Assembly: GCF_036687315.1 (NCBI RefSeq)
Contig: NZ_CP144683.1
Location: 2,612,001-2,676,000, forward strand
Source of the DNA: Sphingopyxis sp. TUF1
GTDB taxonomy: Bacteria > Pseudomonadota > Alphaproteobacteria > Sphingomonadales > Sphingomonadaceae
Direction: 5' to 3'
DNA: 64,000 nt
Below are positions 8,666 to 17,662 of this stretch, in pieces. Below the pieces are notes generated by a model. That model had not been told where the DNA came from and did no database searches. It worked only from the letters and a program-made list of their open reading frames with translations. Numbering within the stretch: the first letter of the stretch is position 1; each line of letters starts with the position of its first letter. Both the position numbers and the translations under genes were made by a program.

Positions 8666-8956
8666 ATGATTGCAATCATTGCCGCTGTGCGCGTGAAAAC
8701 GGATCGACTCGCGGACTTCGAGCGCGACTTTCTCCAGTTCGCCGCCGACGTCAGGGCGAATGAGAACGGCAATCTCCTGTTTCAGCTGTGCGGCGACCCG
8801 AAGCGCCCGGGCGCGTATAAGATAATGGAGCTCTACGACAGCGAGGATGCCCTGAAAGCGCATAGCGCGAGCGCGCACGCCGCCCGCTGGTCGCCGGTCA
8901 TTGCCGCGCTGCTCGACGGCGCCCCTGAAATCCAGAAGTTGAATGTGATCGGATGA
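8666..8956 (+). CDS. Antibiotic biosynthesis monooxygenase (ABM/YgiN-like) domain protein
   Basis: A 96-residue ABM-fold protein of the type found in quinol monooxygenases (YgiN) and many small dimeric alpha/beta proteins in catabolic clusters. I start at the ATG at 8666 (MIAIIAAVRV), preceded by an excellent GGAGAGACGAG site; the open frame extends upstream but that part covers the operator region. Visible features are the beta-strand start MIAIIAAVRV, the segment NGNLLFQL, and the region YDSEDALKAHSASAHA, whose His-rich part is typical of the fold. It is the first gene of a plus-strand run with an SDR, an enolase-superfamily enzyme and an oxidoreductase. Function beyond the fold is unknown; it could be a cofactor-free oxygenase, an isomerase or a ligand-binding protein. 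Confidence 0.85.
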   Translation: MIAIIAAVRVKTDRLADFERDFLQFAADVRANENGNLLFQLCGDPKRPGAYKIMELYDSEDALKAHSASAHAARWSPVIAALLDGAPEIQKLNVIG

Positions 8957-8999
8957 CTGCAGGCGCTTGATCGCGCTGCATCGATCCCGGAGGTTCGAA

Positions 9000-9797
9000 A
9001 TGTCTTACACTATCCCGCAGCTGCTTGAAGGCAGGAAAGCCGTTGTCACGGGTGCCGCGCACGGGATCGGCCTCGCCATTGCCAACGGGTTCGCGATGGC
9101 CGGGGCGACAGTGCTCATTGCCGATATCGACGAGCCGGCGGCCGAAGCGGCGGCGAGGTCGATCGTTGCGGCAGGCGGCTCCGCGATCGCCGCATTGTTC
9201 GACGCCGCGGCGGATGCTTCCTCGGCGTCGCTCGCCGCGACCGCCGAAGCCCGGATGGGCGGGTGCGATATTCTGGTGAACAATGCCGGGATTTATCGCG
9301 GCGGTTCGGTCGATTCCGTGACCATCGACGATTTTCAGTCGCTGCTCGACGTCAATCTCACCGGATACCTGCGAACGACGCAGGTCTTGTTGCCGTTGCT
9401 CCGCGCCGCAGGCGGCGAGGCGCGGATCGTGAACATGGCCTCGATCATGGGCGTGAGGGCAGGGGCCGACTCCATCGCCTATTCGGTGGCTAAGGCCGGC
9501 ATCGTCAATCTGACCCGAGCGCTCGCCAGCGATCTCGGGCCGGAAGACATCCTCGTCAACGCCATTGGCCCGGGGTTCATCGATACGCGGATGGCGGTTC
9601 TACCCGATGAGGCGGGGCATGAACATGAGACCGACTGGTTTCAGGACATCTATATCAAATATGGCCGCATACCGCTGCGTCGGCCTGGCGTGCCGGACGA
9701 TGTCGTCGGGCCTGCCCTGTTCCTCGCATCCAGCCAGTGCCGCTACGTGACCGGGCAGATGCTGCTCGTCGACGGCGGCCTGTCTTCCACATTCTGA
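9000..9797 (+). CDS. SDR family oxidoreductase
   Basis: NAD(P)-dependent classical short-chain dehydrogenase of 265 residues. The start is the ATG at 9000 with a strong GGAGG site; an in-frame ATG at 8967 is not preceded by one. Motifs: TGAAHGIG cofactor loop (about 17-24), NNAG (about 95), the Ser-x-Tyr-x3-Lys active site in SIAYSVAKAG (about 160), and the PG motif near GPGFIDTR. It sits between the ABM protein and a sugar-acid-dehydratase-like enzyme in one operon. It may act on a hydroxyacyl-CoA or, given that neighbour, on a 2-keto-3-deoxy sugar acid. Confidence 0.93.
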   Translation: MSYTIPQLLEGRKAVVTGAAHGIGLAIANGFAMAGATVLIADIDEPAAEAAARSIVAAGGSAIAALFDAAADASSASLAATAEARMGGCDILVNNAGIYRGGSVDSVTIDDFQSLLDVNLTGYLRTTQVLLPLLRAAGGEARIVNMASIMGVRAGADSIAYSVAKAGIVNLTRALASDLGPEDILVNAIGPGFIDTRMAVLPDEAGHEHETDWFQDIYIKYGRIPLRRPGVPDDVVGPALFLASSQCRYVTGQMLLVDGGLSSTF

Positions 9798-9828
9798 CGG
9801 CAATGCCGGACCTGACAGGGAGCGGAAG

Positions 9829-11013
9829 ATGACCAGCATCTCTACTGTTGCGAAAATTCGACACATCGCGGTCGTGCCGCTGCATGGCGAAAGCCCGAAG
9901 AACGGATGGGCCAGCGAGATCAAGCCCACCGACTCGATCCATGCCCTGATCTCCGTGCACACCGACATCGGTGTGATCGGCCTCGGGAGTGTCTTCACCG
10001 ACGGCCGCCTGGTGCAAGCCGCCGTCGACGTATTAAAGCCCTTGTGGGAGGGCGAAAATGCGATGGAGCCCGAACGCGTTTCGGAAAAGCTGCACCAGAA
10101 CAGCTTCTGGACCGGCCGGGGCGGCACGCTCACGCATGCGATCAGCGGCATCGACATCGCGATGTGGGATATATTGGGCAAGGTTACCGGCCAACCGGTC
10201 GGCCGCCTCCTCGGCGGTTATTACCGCACGAAGGTTCAGCCCTATTGCTCGCTCTTGATCGAGAGCCCCGAACAGATCGCCGAGCGCATCCGGGAATTTC
10301 GCGGCAAGGGGTTCCGGGCGTTCAAGATTGGCTGGGGCCCGATCGGCCGCGCCAACGATCCGGGTCTCGACGAGGCGATCGTCGGCGCGGCGCGCGAGGC
10401 CGCCGGGCCGGAGTCGAGGCTCCTGGTCGACGCGGGGGCGAGCGACGCCTTTTGGCCTCACGGACTGAAATGGGCGCTGCGAACCGCCGAAATGCTCGCC
10501 GGCCATGACGTCGAATGGTTGGAGGAGCCGTTGCCGCCCGATGCGCTGGAGGATTTTATCGTCCTCCGGCGGCAAAGCCCGGTGCCCATCGCGGGAGGCG
10601 AGGTTCTGACGCGCAGACAAAGCTTCCTGCCCTGGATCGAGCGCGGCGCCCTAGATGTCGTGCAACCCGATGTCACAAAGGTCGGCGGGATCAGCGAGCA
10701 GCGCCGGATCGCCTGGGCGGCGTGGGATCGTGGGATCAAATATGTCGGGCATGGCTGGAACACGGCGTTGGGCCTTGCCGCAGATATGCAGCTGGCCGCG
10801 GCGAACCCTTCCACCGACCTTGTCGAGTTCATCGGCGGCAGTGCCTATATCGACGGCATATTGGCGGAGCCCTTCATTCTCGACGCGGACGGGTTGCTGA
10901 CCATTCCGCAAACGCCCGGGCTTTCGGTCACATTGGACCCGGACAAACTCAGGCGCCTCTCGACCGACCCGGGTGCCCTTTTCGGGATGCCGGCAGCCAC
11001 AGGTGATTCATGA
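9829..11013 (+). CDS. Mandelate racemase/muconate lactonizing (enolase superfamily) enzyme, likely acid-sugar dehydratase type
   Basis: A 394-residue enolase-superfamily enzyme. These abstract a proton alpha to a carboxylate using Mg2+; the MR-like branch includes galactonate, rhamnonate and fuconate dehydratases. I see the N-terminal capping domain, the barrel-strand motif FKIGWG with its Lys, three candidate metal ligands (Asp in LLVDAGAS, Glu in WLEEPL, Glu in IAGGEVL), the Asp of VQPDVTKVGG, and a C-terminal His in GHGWNT that fits the general base of the MR subgroup. Its stop overlaps the start of the next gene (ATGA), so the two are probably translationally coupled. The substrate is unknown; an aldonate is my best guess. 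Confidence 0.9.
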   Translation: MTSISTVAKIRHIAVVPLHGESPKNGWASEIKPTDSIHALISVHTDIGVIGLGSVFTDGRLVQAAVDVLKPLWEGENAMEPERVSEKLHQNSFWTGRGGTLTHAISGIDIAMWDILGKVTGQPVGRLLGGYYRTKVQPYCSLLIESPEQIAERIREFRGKGFRAFKIGWGPIGRANDPGLDEAIVGAAREAAGPESRLLVDAGASDAFWPHGLKWALRTAEMLAGHDVEWLEEPLPPDALEDFIVLRRQSPVPIAGGEVLTRRQSFLPWIERGALDVVQPDVTKVGGISEQRRIAWAAWDRGIKYVGHGWNTALGLAADMQLAAANPSTDLVEFIGGSAYIDGILAEPFILDADGLLTIPQTPGLSVTLDPDKLRRLSTDPGALFGMPAATGDS

Positions 11014-14000
11014 TCGACGAACGACCCTTGCAAGCCATTTCGCTGGACGATAAATATTCACCCGACGCGCCAAGTTTTCAGATATCGGGCGTGCAGGCCC
11101 TCGTGCGCCTGCTGATCGAGCAGGCGCGCCGCGACCGGTCGGCGGGTCTCCGGACCGCTGGTTATGTCAGCGGATACCGCGGTTCGCCGCTGGGTACCGT
11201 CGACAGCGAAATGCGCTCGGCAAGCCGCTATCTCGACGAGGCCAACGTCCGGTTCGAATTCGGCGTGAACGAGGATCTGGCGGCAACGGCGATTATCGGA
11301 ACGCAGCAGATCGACGTCCTGGGGGACAAGACGGTCGATGGCGTTTTCTCGCTCTGGTACGGCAAGGGGCCGGGTGTCGACCGGTCGGGCGATGCGTTCA
11401 GGCACGGAAACCGATATGGCACGTCGGAACATGGCGGCGTCTTGCTTGCCTTTGGCGACGATCATCCGGGAAAATCCTCGACGGTCGCCAACCAGAGCGA
11501 GCATGCGCTCGCGGCGATCCAGATTCCGATCCTCTACCCCGCGACCATTGCGGAGATCGTCCAGTTCGGGCTGCACGGATGGGCGCTCTCCCGATATTCG
11601 GGCCTCTGGACCGCGCTCAAGATCATCAATGAGACCGCCGACGCGTCGGCCATCATCAAGCGCGACGACCTCGCCATTGCCGATATGGGGCCGACCGAAG
11701 AGCTCTCCCTTCCCGAAGGCGGCATCCATTACACCGGCCGCTTTTCGCCGCAGCGGGACGAAGAAATCGTCACGCGCTACCGGCTGCCGCGGGTCCATGA
11801 ATTCGCCCGCGCCAACGGCCTGAACCGCATCGTGATTAACCCGGCAAAACCACGGCTGTGCATCGTGGCCGCGGGGAAATCCTATCTCGATGTCCGGCAA
11901 GCGCTCAAGATCCTCGGCGTCGAGGAGGAAGCAGTCGAGTTGCTGGGCATTCGGCTCTTGAAAGTCGGCATGATTTGGCCGCTTGAACCCCGGATCATGA
12001 TCGAGGCGGCCGCGGGTTGCGAGGAAATCCTTGTCATCGAAGAAAAGCGGTCGATCCTCGAGGAGCAGATCGCCCAGATCTTGTACAACGCCGGCCAGCG
12101 TCCGCGGCTGGTTGGAAAACAAGACGAGAAGGGTTCGCCGTTGCTGCATTCCGATGCGCAGGTGGAGCCGGGCGACGTCGCGCGCGTCATTGCGCAGCGC
12201 CTTGCCGCGTTGGGCGAGGCGGCATTCGAAGCGAGGGCACTGGATATGCAGGCTGCCGCGCAAACCGAGCCGGTGCTGCATCCGGGCACCTCCAGCCGCG
12301 TCCCTTATTTCTGTTCGGGCTGTCCTCACAACAGCTCGACCAAGGTGCCCGAAGGCAGCATCGCCCTCTCAGGGATCGGCTGCCATTCGATGGCCATGTG
12401 GATGAAACGCGAAACCGATCTCGCCCCTGTCCAGATGGGCGCCGAAGGCGCGAACTGGATCGGGGCCTCGCCCTTCGTGCGCCGCAAGCATGTGTTCCAG
12501 AACCTTGGCGACGGCACCTATTCGCACTCGGGCCTGCTCGCCATTCGCGCCGCGGCGGTCAGCAAGACCCCCATCACATACAAAATATTGTTCAACGACG
12601 CAGTTGCCATGACGGGCGGCCAGTCGGTCGAAGGCGAATTGTCGATCGGACAGGTGGCGCGGCAGGTGCTGAGCGAAGGCGTCTTGCGGTGCGTCGTGGT
12701 CAGCGACAACCCCGAAGCGGCCATGCAGCAGCTGACGGGGTTGCCCGTATCGGTCCATCATCGTTCGAAGCTCGACGAAGTTCAGGACGAGCTGCGCGCG
12801 ATCGACGGCACGACCGTGCTCATCTTCGAGCAGGTTTGTGCGGCCGAGAAAAGGCGGCGGCGCAAGCGCAATCTGATGCCCGATCCCGACCGGCGCATCT
12901 TCATCAACGAAGCGGTTTGCGAGGGCTGCGGCGACTGTTCGAAGAAATCCAACTGCGTCAGCGTGCTGCCCAAGGAGACCGCGCTTGGCCGCAAGCGCGA
13001 AATCGACCAGTCAAGCTGCAACAAGGATTTTAGCTGCGTCGAGGGTTTCTGCCCGTCCTTCGTCAGTATTTCGGGAGGGGCCCTGCGCAAGCGCGACTGG
13101 CCCAGCCTGACCCAGAGCCTCTCGGGCGAAATGCCGGAGCCGGAACGGCTGGCTCGTCAGCAGGACTATTCGATCCTGATCACCGGGATCGGTGGCACCG
13201 GCGTCATTACCATCGCGGCAATTCTCGCGATGGCAGCGAATATCGAGGGCCGCGGTGCGACCACCTATAATATGACGGGGTTGGCGCAAAAAGGCGGATC
13301 CGTGTACAGTCACGTCCGTTTCAGTGCCGCCGCGCGCGAGGAGGCGCCGGTCAAGATCGGGCGGCACGATGCCGACCTCATCATCGGCTGCGATCTTGTC
13401 GTCACGGGCGGAAAGGATGCCCTGGCAACGATCGCGCCGGCGCGGACCTATGTCGTCCTCAATAGCCATCTCGTTCCTACGGCAGGCTTCCAGGCCGAGA
13501 GGGATTTCGATTTCGGCGCCGACGCGCTCATGCGCAATATCGCCGCCGCCGCCGGCGAAGAGCGCATTTTTGCGTTCGACGCGCATGCGCTCGCCACGAT
13601 GCTGTTCAGCGACAGCATCGCCGCCAATATGCTCATGGTCGGCGCTGCCTATCAGCGCGGCCGGCTCCCCGTCGGGGCCGATGCGATCGAGAATGCGATC
13701 CGGCTGAACCGGGTTTCGGTCGACCTCAATATCGCGGCGTTCCGGATCGGCCGGGCGGCGGTCGCGCGCCCGGCGGACCTTGCCGAGAAGCTGCAAATTA
13801 TCAGCCCGCCGAAAGCGCCCATTCCAGAGGGTTTCGACGACATCCTCGCGCATCGGCAGGGCCTGCTGCGCGCGTATCAGAACCAGGCCTATGCGGATCG
13901 CTACGCCGCGATCGTCAACCGGCTGCGCGAGCGGGAGCAGGCGGTCGTGCCCGGACGAAGCGAACTGTCGGTTGCGGCAGCGAAGAATCTCTACAAGCTC

Positions 14001-14456
14001 ATGGCCTATAAGGATGAGTATGAAGTCGCGCGGCTGTATCGCTCGCCAGAGTTCAAGCGGTCGGTCGAGCAGATATTTGCCGGCAACTACAAGATGAGCT
14101 TTCATCTTGCCCCGCCCATTGCCGCCTTTGGCAAAGAAGGGGAGGCGCCGCGCAAGCGGCAGTTCGGGCCGTGGATCTACTCGCTGTTCGGGCTGCTCGC
14201 CAAATTAAAGTTCCTGCGCGGAACCGGCTTCGATCCGTTCGGCTATAGCGCCGAAAGACGCCAGGAGCGGCTTTGGATCGAACGTTATGGCGAGGATCTC
14301 GGCCTGATCGGACGCAAGCTCAGCGCCAGAAATTATATGGCGGCAATCGCCCTCGCAAAGGTGCCTGAACAGATCCGCGGCTACGGCCCGGTGAAGCTTC
14401 GCGCCCTTCGAGCTGCCGAAATCGAGCGCGAGACGCTCCTGCCCGGGTTGGGGTGA
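11010..14456 (+). CDS. Indolepyruvate ferredoxin oxidoreductase family protein (fused 2-oxoacid:ferredoxin oxidoreductase)
   Basis: Fused thiamine-diphosphate 2-oxoacid:ferredoxin oxidoreductase of 1148 residues, the normal size for the single-chain proteobacterial form. It decarboxylates an aryl- or branched 2-oxoacid to the acyl-CoA and reduces ferredoxin. Order: N-terminal pyrimidine/PFOR-like domain with GYRGSPLG; ThDP domain with CSGCPHNSSTKVPEG; two cysteine clusters CEGCGDC (about 636) and CNKDFSCVEGFC (about 669) for iron-sulfur centres; a gamma domain with GIGGTGVITIAAIL (about 727) and NMTGLAQKGG; then a C-terminal extension. It is coupled to the enolase-superfamily gene by an ATGA overlap. 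No ferredoxin gene is visible nearby. In this context it may convert a 2-oxoacid released from the substrate into an acyl-CoA for beta-oxidation. Confidence 0.95.
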   Translation: MIDERPLQAISLDDKYSPDAPSFQISGVQALVRLLIEQARRDRSAGLRTAGYVSGYRGSPLGTVDSEMRSASRYLDEANVRFEFGVNEDLAATAIIGTQQIDVLGDKTVDGVFSLWYGKGPGVDRSGDAFRHGNRYGTSEHGGVLLAFGDDHPGKSSTVANQSEHALAAIQIPILYPATIAEIVQFGLHGWALSRYSGLWTALKIINETADASAIIKRDDLAIADMGPTEELSLPEGGIHYTGRFSPQRDEEIVTRYRLPRVHEFARANGLNRIVINPAKPRLCIVAAGKSYLDVRQALKILGVEEEAVELLGIRLLKVGMIWPLEPRIMIEAAAGCEEILVIEEKRSILEEQIAQILYNAGQRPRLVGKQDEKGSPLLHSDAQVEPGDVARVIAQRLAALGEAAFEARALDMQAAAQTEPVLHPGTSSRVPYFCSGCPHNSSTKVPEGSIALSGIGCHSMAMWMKRETDLAPVQMGAEGANWIGASPFVRRKHVFQNLGDGTYSHSGLLAIRAAAVSKTPITYKILFNDAVAMTGGQSVEGELSIGQVARQVLSEGVLRCVVVSDNPEAAMQQLTGLPVSVHHRSKLDEVQDELRAIDGTTVLIFEQVCAAEKRRRRKRNLMPDPDRRIFINEAVCEGCGDCSKKSNCVSVLPKETALGRKREIDQSSCNKDFSCVEGFCPSFVSISGGALRKRDWPSLTQSLSGEMPEPERLARQQDYSILITGIGGTGVITIAAILAMAANIEGRGATTYNMTGLAQKGGSVYSHVRFSAAAREEAPVKIGRHDADLIIGCDLVVTGGKDALATIAPARTYVVLNSHLVPTAGFQAERDFDFGADALMRNIAAAAGEERIFAFDAHALATMLFSDSIAANMLMVGAAYQRGRLPVGADAIENAIRLNRVSVDLNIAAFRIGRAAVARPADLAEKLQIISPPKAPIPEGFDDILAHRQGLLRAYQNQAYADRYAAIVNRLREREQAVVPGRSELSVAAAKNLYKLMAYKDEYEVARLYRSPEFKRSVEQIFAGNYKMSFHLAPPIAAFGKEGEAPRKRQFGPWIYSLFGLLAKLKFLRGTGFDPFGYSAERRQERLWIERYGEDLGLIGRKLSARNYMAAIALAKVPEQIRGYGPVKLRALRAAEIERETLLPGLG

Positions 14457-14469
14457 TCCGGGGAGCGCA

Positions 14470-14500
14470 GGACCGACGCGGCTGGGGGCCGCGTCCGTCC
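14470..14500. terminator. Hairpin between convergent genes
   Basis: GGACCGACGCGGC (14470-14482) pairs with GCCGCGTCCGTCC (14488-14500): a 13-base stem with one mismatch and a TGGGG loop. It sits in the 115-base gap between the convergent oxidoreductase and acyl-CoA dehydrogenase genes. There is no U-tract, so the role as a bidirectional terminator is inferred from stem strength and position. Confidence 0.6.
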
Positions 14501-14571
14501 GATCCGGCCGTCACCGGAGGCAGGCAGGTCCGCTTCCTGGAGGGCGCAACCAGGCCCTCAAGCGCCGGCGC

Positions 14572-15729
14572 CTAGAGCGTCCGGGCAATGACAAGCTTCA
14601 TGATCTCGCTGGTTCCCGCGTAGATCCGTGACGCGCGCGCGTCCTTCCAGAGGCGTGCGATGGGATATTCGCTCATATATCCATAGCCGCCGTAGAGCTG
14701 CAGGCACTCGTCGATAACGACCCCCTGCATTTCGGAAGTCCAATATTTGGCGATGGCGGCTTGATCATTACTGAGCCTGCCTTCCGCATGCGCTTCGATC
14801 AGTTGGTCGATGAATAGCCGGCCGACCATGACCTTGCTCTTGCATTCGGCCAGTTTGAACTGCGTATTCTGAAACTCGAAGATGGGCTTGCCAAAGGCTT
14901 GCCGCTGCTTGGTGTAGTCGATCGTCAGCGCGAGCGCGCGCTCGGCATTGACCACCGATGCCACTGCGACCGCGAGGCGCTCCCACGGCAGTTGCTGCAT
15001 CAGCTGGGCGAGGCCATGACCGGGCGTCCCGCCCAGCAAGTTCGCCTGGGGCACGAGGACGGCGTCGAAAAACAGTTCGGATGTGTCCTGGCCATGCTGG
15101 CCGATCTTGTCGAGATTACGGCCGCGCTCGAAACCTTCGGCATCCTCGGTTTCGACCGCGAACAGCGAAACAGCGTCCTTTCCGCCATCGATCTCGCACT
15201 TGGCGACGACGAGGATCAACTCCGCATTCTGGCCGTTGGTTATGAACGTCTTTTGCCCCGACAGGCGAAATCCCCCGTCGACCCGCACGGCGCGCGTGCG
15301 AATGCCTTGCAGATCGGATCCCGCATGCGGCTCGGTCATCGCGATGGCCCCGATCAGTTCGCCCGTGGCGAGCCGGGGTAGCCACCGCATCCTTTGCTCC
15401 TCGGTGCCATATCGCAAGATATAGTGAGCGACGATGAGCGAGCTGACCATCACCCCGGCGGCGAAATCGCCGACGTCATTGCCATATAATTCTTCGATCA
15501 CGGCAATTTCGTGAAGATCGTTTCCGCCGCCGCCGCCATAGCATTCGGGAACCGACGCGCAGAGCAGGCCGGCGCGGCCCGCTTCCTGCCATGTCGCGCG
15601 GTCGACCTTGCCCGCTTCGGTCCAGCCATCCGCGCGCGGGGCGAATTCCTTGCGGACGAGCTTGCCGATTTGGTCGCGCATCATCTGAAGCTCGTCGTCG
15701 ACCCATGGGGAACGATACATGCCGCTCAC
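14572..15729 (-). CDS. Acyl-CoA dehydrogenase
   Basis: Canonical FAD-dependent acyl-CoA dehydrogenase of 385 residues. It has the signature AMTEPHAGSDLQGI, the motif SGQKTFITNGQNAELILV, the FAD/tetramer motif RQAFGKPIFEFQNTQFKLAE, and the C-terminal QLYGGYGYMSEYPIARLWKD with the usual EIMKLVIAR ending. It is the last gene of a three-gene minus-strand operon after two crotonases; its ATG overlaps the upstream stop (ATGA). The operon probably carries out one or more beta-oxidation rounds, with promoter and operator site C upstream of 17396. Confidence 0.95.
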   Translation of the reverse strand: MSGMYRSPWVDDELQMMRDQIGKLVRKEFAPRADGWTEAGKVDRATWQEAGRAGLLCASVPECYGGGGGNDLHEIAVIEELYGNDVGDFAAGVMVSSLIVAHYILRYGTEEQRMRWLPRLATGELIGAIAMTEPHAGSDLQGIRTRAVRVDGGFRLSGQKTFITNGQNAELILVVAKCEIDGGKDAVSLFAVETEDAEGFERGRNLDKIGQHGQDTSELFFDAVLVPQANLLGGTPGHGLAQLMQQLPWERLAVAVASVVNAERALALTIDYTKQRQAFGKPIFEFQNTQFKLAECKSKVMVGRLFIDQLIEAHAEGRLSNDQAAIAKYWTSEMQGVVIDECLQLYGGYGYMSEYPIARLWKDARASRIYAGTSEIMKLVIARTL

Positions 15730-16562
15730 GTCCTGCTCTTGAAATAGATCGGGTCGACGATCGCGCCGTGAACTTGCATGTTATGGCTATGCCCGAGCTG
15801 GTGAAGCGCAAAGGACACGTCCATGGCGTTGCGACGACCCTGGTGATCCTGCGCGACGTTCACCGATTCCTTGGCCAGCTTGAGCGCGAAGCCCGGAGCG
15901 GCCGCGATCTTGCGGGCAAGCGCCATGGTGAATTCCGAAAGTTCGCCCCGCGGGACGACATGGTTCACTCCGCCAAGGCGCCGTGCGTCCTCGGCGCTGA
16001 GGAAGTCGGCCGTGAAAAGCATCTCCTTTGCTTTTCGTACGCCGACTTCCCAGGGATGATTGAAGAATTCCGCGCCGGTCATTCCCATGAGCAGCGTGTT
16101 ATCCTGAAACTGGGCATCGTCCGCGGCGATGACGATGTCGCATGGCCAGACCAGCATGAGGCCACCCGATATGACCTTGCCCTGCACCTCGGCGATGGTC
16201 ACCTTCGGAATGTTCCGCCAGCGCTCCGAGAAACCGAGGTAGATCTCCTTCTCGATCCCCATGCGCGATTCCGCACCAGGCTTACCATAGCCGCCCCAGC
16301 TTCCCGTGCTCGAGCGGTTCTCGAGGCGGTGAAGCTGGTCCTCGAACTGTTCGGCGAGATCGTGTCCCGAGGAGAAATGCGGGCCGTTTGCCGCCAGGAT
16401 GATCACCTTGATGCTGTCATCGCGGGCGCCGATGTCGAACGCCTCGTTCAACTCGCACAGCATTTGCGTGTTTTGCGCGTTCCGGCTTTTGGGCCGATCG
16501 AGGATGATGCGCATGATCCCGGGTTCGGGCATCTCTGTCGCAATCGTTTCGAAATCAGTCAT
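15726..16562 (-). CDS. Enoyl-CoA hydratase/isomerase family protein (paralogue of the gene at 30433)
   Basis: A 278-residue crotonase-family protein. The oxyanion-hole segment is AANGPHFSSGHDLAEQ, and the middle carries VQGKVISGGLMLVWPCD followed by an unusual FFNHPWEVGVRKAKEM stretch in place of the standard hydratase active-site loop. The same motifs occur in the protein starting at 30433, so the two are paralogues of one subfamily (many long identical blocks by eye). The canonical hydratase glutamate pair is not evident, so isomerase, hydrolase or ring-opening chemistry is possible. It lies between another crotonase and an ACAD with tight spacing (stop overlaps the ACAD start). Confidence 0.9.
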   Translation of the reverse strand: MTDFETIATEMPEPGIMRIILDRPKSRNAQNTQMLCELNEAFDIGARDDSIKVIILAANGPHFSSGHDLAEQFEDQLHRLENRSSTGSWGGYGKPGAESRMGIEKEIYLGFSERWRNIPKVTIAEVQGKVISGGLMLVWPCDIVIAADDAQFQDNTLLMGMTGAEFFNHPWEVGVRKAKEMLFTADFLSAEDARRLGGVNHVVPRGELSEFTMALARKIAAAPGFALKLAKESVNVAQDHQGRRNAMDVSFALHQLGHSHNMQVHGAIVDPIYFKSRT

Positions 16563-16592
16563 TGCAGTTCCAGTCTGTGGTTTGATTGCGGT

Positions 16593-17396
16593 TCATGCCC
16601 CCTGGAACGCTGCCGGACGGCGTTCGAGAAAAGCGGTGATGCCTTCGACGAAATCCTCCGTCTTGCTGGCGTCGCGCTGCGCTTCGCGTTCACGGCGCAG
16701 CTGGGTTTCCCAGCCGGAGTCGAGACTGTCCCAAACCAGGCGGCGGATCAGTCCTTGTGAGGCGGGTCCGCTCGCGAGGCGCTGGCACAGGTCCATCGCT
16801 TCGATCATCAGGAGGTCGGGGGCGACGCACTGGTTCACGAGGCCCCATTGTTCCGCCTTCGCCGCTGGCAGGCGGTCACCCAGCAGGAACAATTCCATGG
16901 CCCGAACGCGCGTGATGTCCCTCGGAATCATGTAGCTGGCGCCGCCATCAGGGACCAGTCCAATATGACGGAAGGCCTCGATGAAGACCGCGTCCGTCGA
17001 GGCAATGACGAGGTCGCCGATCAATGCCAGCGAACAGCCGACACCCGCGGCCGCACCGTTCACGGCGGTGACAAAGGGGATCGGCAAGTTCCTGATCTCG
17101 GTCATCAGCGGATTGAAAAGGCTTTCGAGGTCGCTGCCCACATCGGGCCGGCCGTCCGCGTCCAGCGGTCCGAGCGGGTTGCCCTTGATCATCTTCGCGC
17201 CCGAGCAGAAGCCGCGACCGGCACCGGTGAGAAGGCATACACGCGCTTTGATCGCCCCGAGCCTGATCTGGCGGATCGCGGCCAGAAGTTCGCGCGCGAT
17301 TTTCGGGCTTGCCGCATTCATGCAGTCGGGATCGTTCAGCGTCAGCACGACGATGTCGCCCACCTGCTCGATCGTCACAAGTTTATCGCTTGCCAT
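16593..17396 (-). CDS. Enoyl-CoA hydratase/isomerase (PaaG-like crotonase)
   Basis: A 267-residue crotonase, first gene of the minus-strand operon. Motifs: TGAGRGFCSGAKM oxyanion-hole loop, VNGAAAGVGCSLAL, and the segment FIEAFRHIGLVPDGGASYMI, typical of PaaG-type hydratase/isomerases (Asp rather than Glu in the PDGG loop). It is 30 bases upstream of the next crotonase. The operator site C lies about 25 bases upstream of its start codon, close enough to affect its own promoter. Confidence 0.92.
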   Translation of the reverse strand: MASDKLVTIEQVGDIVVLTLNDPDCMNAASPKIARELLAAIRQIRLGAIKARVCLLTGAGRGFCSGAKMIKGNPLGPLDADGRPDVGSDLESLFNPLMTEIRNLPIPFVTAVNGAAAGVGCSLALIGDLVIASTDAVFIEAFRHIGLVPDGGASYMIPRDITRVRAMELFLLGDRLPAAKAEQWGLVNQCVAPDLLMIEAMDLCQRLASGPASQGLIRRLVWDSLDSGWETQLRREREAQRDASKTEDFVEGITAFLERRPAAFQGA

Positions 17397-17420
17397 TCCG
17401 CTTGTCCTTCCCTTATATTC

Positions 17421-17442
17421 TACCTACCGGTATGACTATACT
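17421..17442. promoter_or_regulatory. Palindromic operator (site C) in divergent promoter region
   Basis: An exact copy of TACCTACCGGTA (17421-17432), followed at once by a -10-like TATACT (17437-17442) reading toward the PrpD operon. A -35 box in that direction is poor. The element lies between the divergent crotonase operon (start 17396) and the MmgE/PrpD operon (start 17663), and is identical over 12 bases to sites A and E1. Confidence 0.65.
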
Positions 17443-17662
17443 ATATCGGAGGTGGCGGGTCTGATCAAGCCGTTGCCGACAGACCGACCGGCCATTGTTT
17501 AGCTCTGTCCGGACGGTAGTTCTTGTGGGTTTCGGCGTCATCTTCTCCGATGCGGGGAATGACACAATATGCCGAAGGGTAGGTATAGGAAGGACGGGAC
17601 GGAAGCTTGCGTCCCGTCGAACGAGCGCCGACGGCAAGGCGCCGGCGCAAGGGGAGAGCGTT

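Noticed and set aside
17495..17662. ATG start of the PrpD gene at 17495
   Set aside because: The extra 56 residues are not PrpD-like and there is no ribosome site. The TTG at 17663 has a good GGGGAG site and gives the usual family length.
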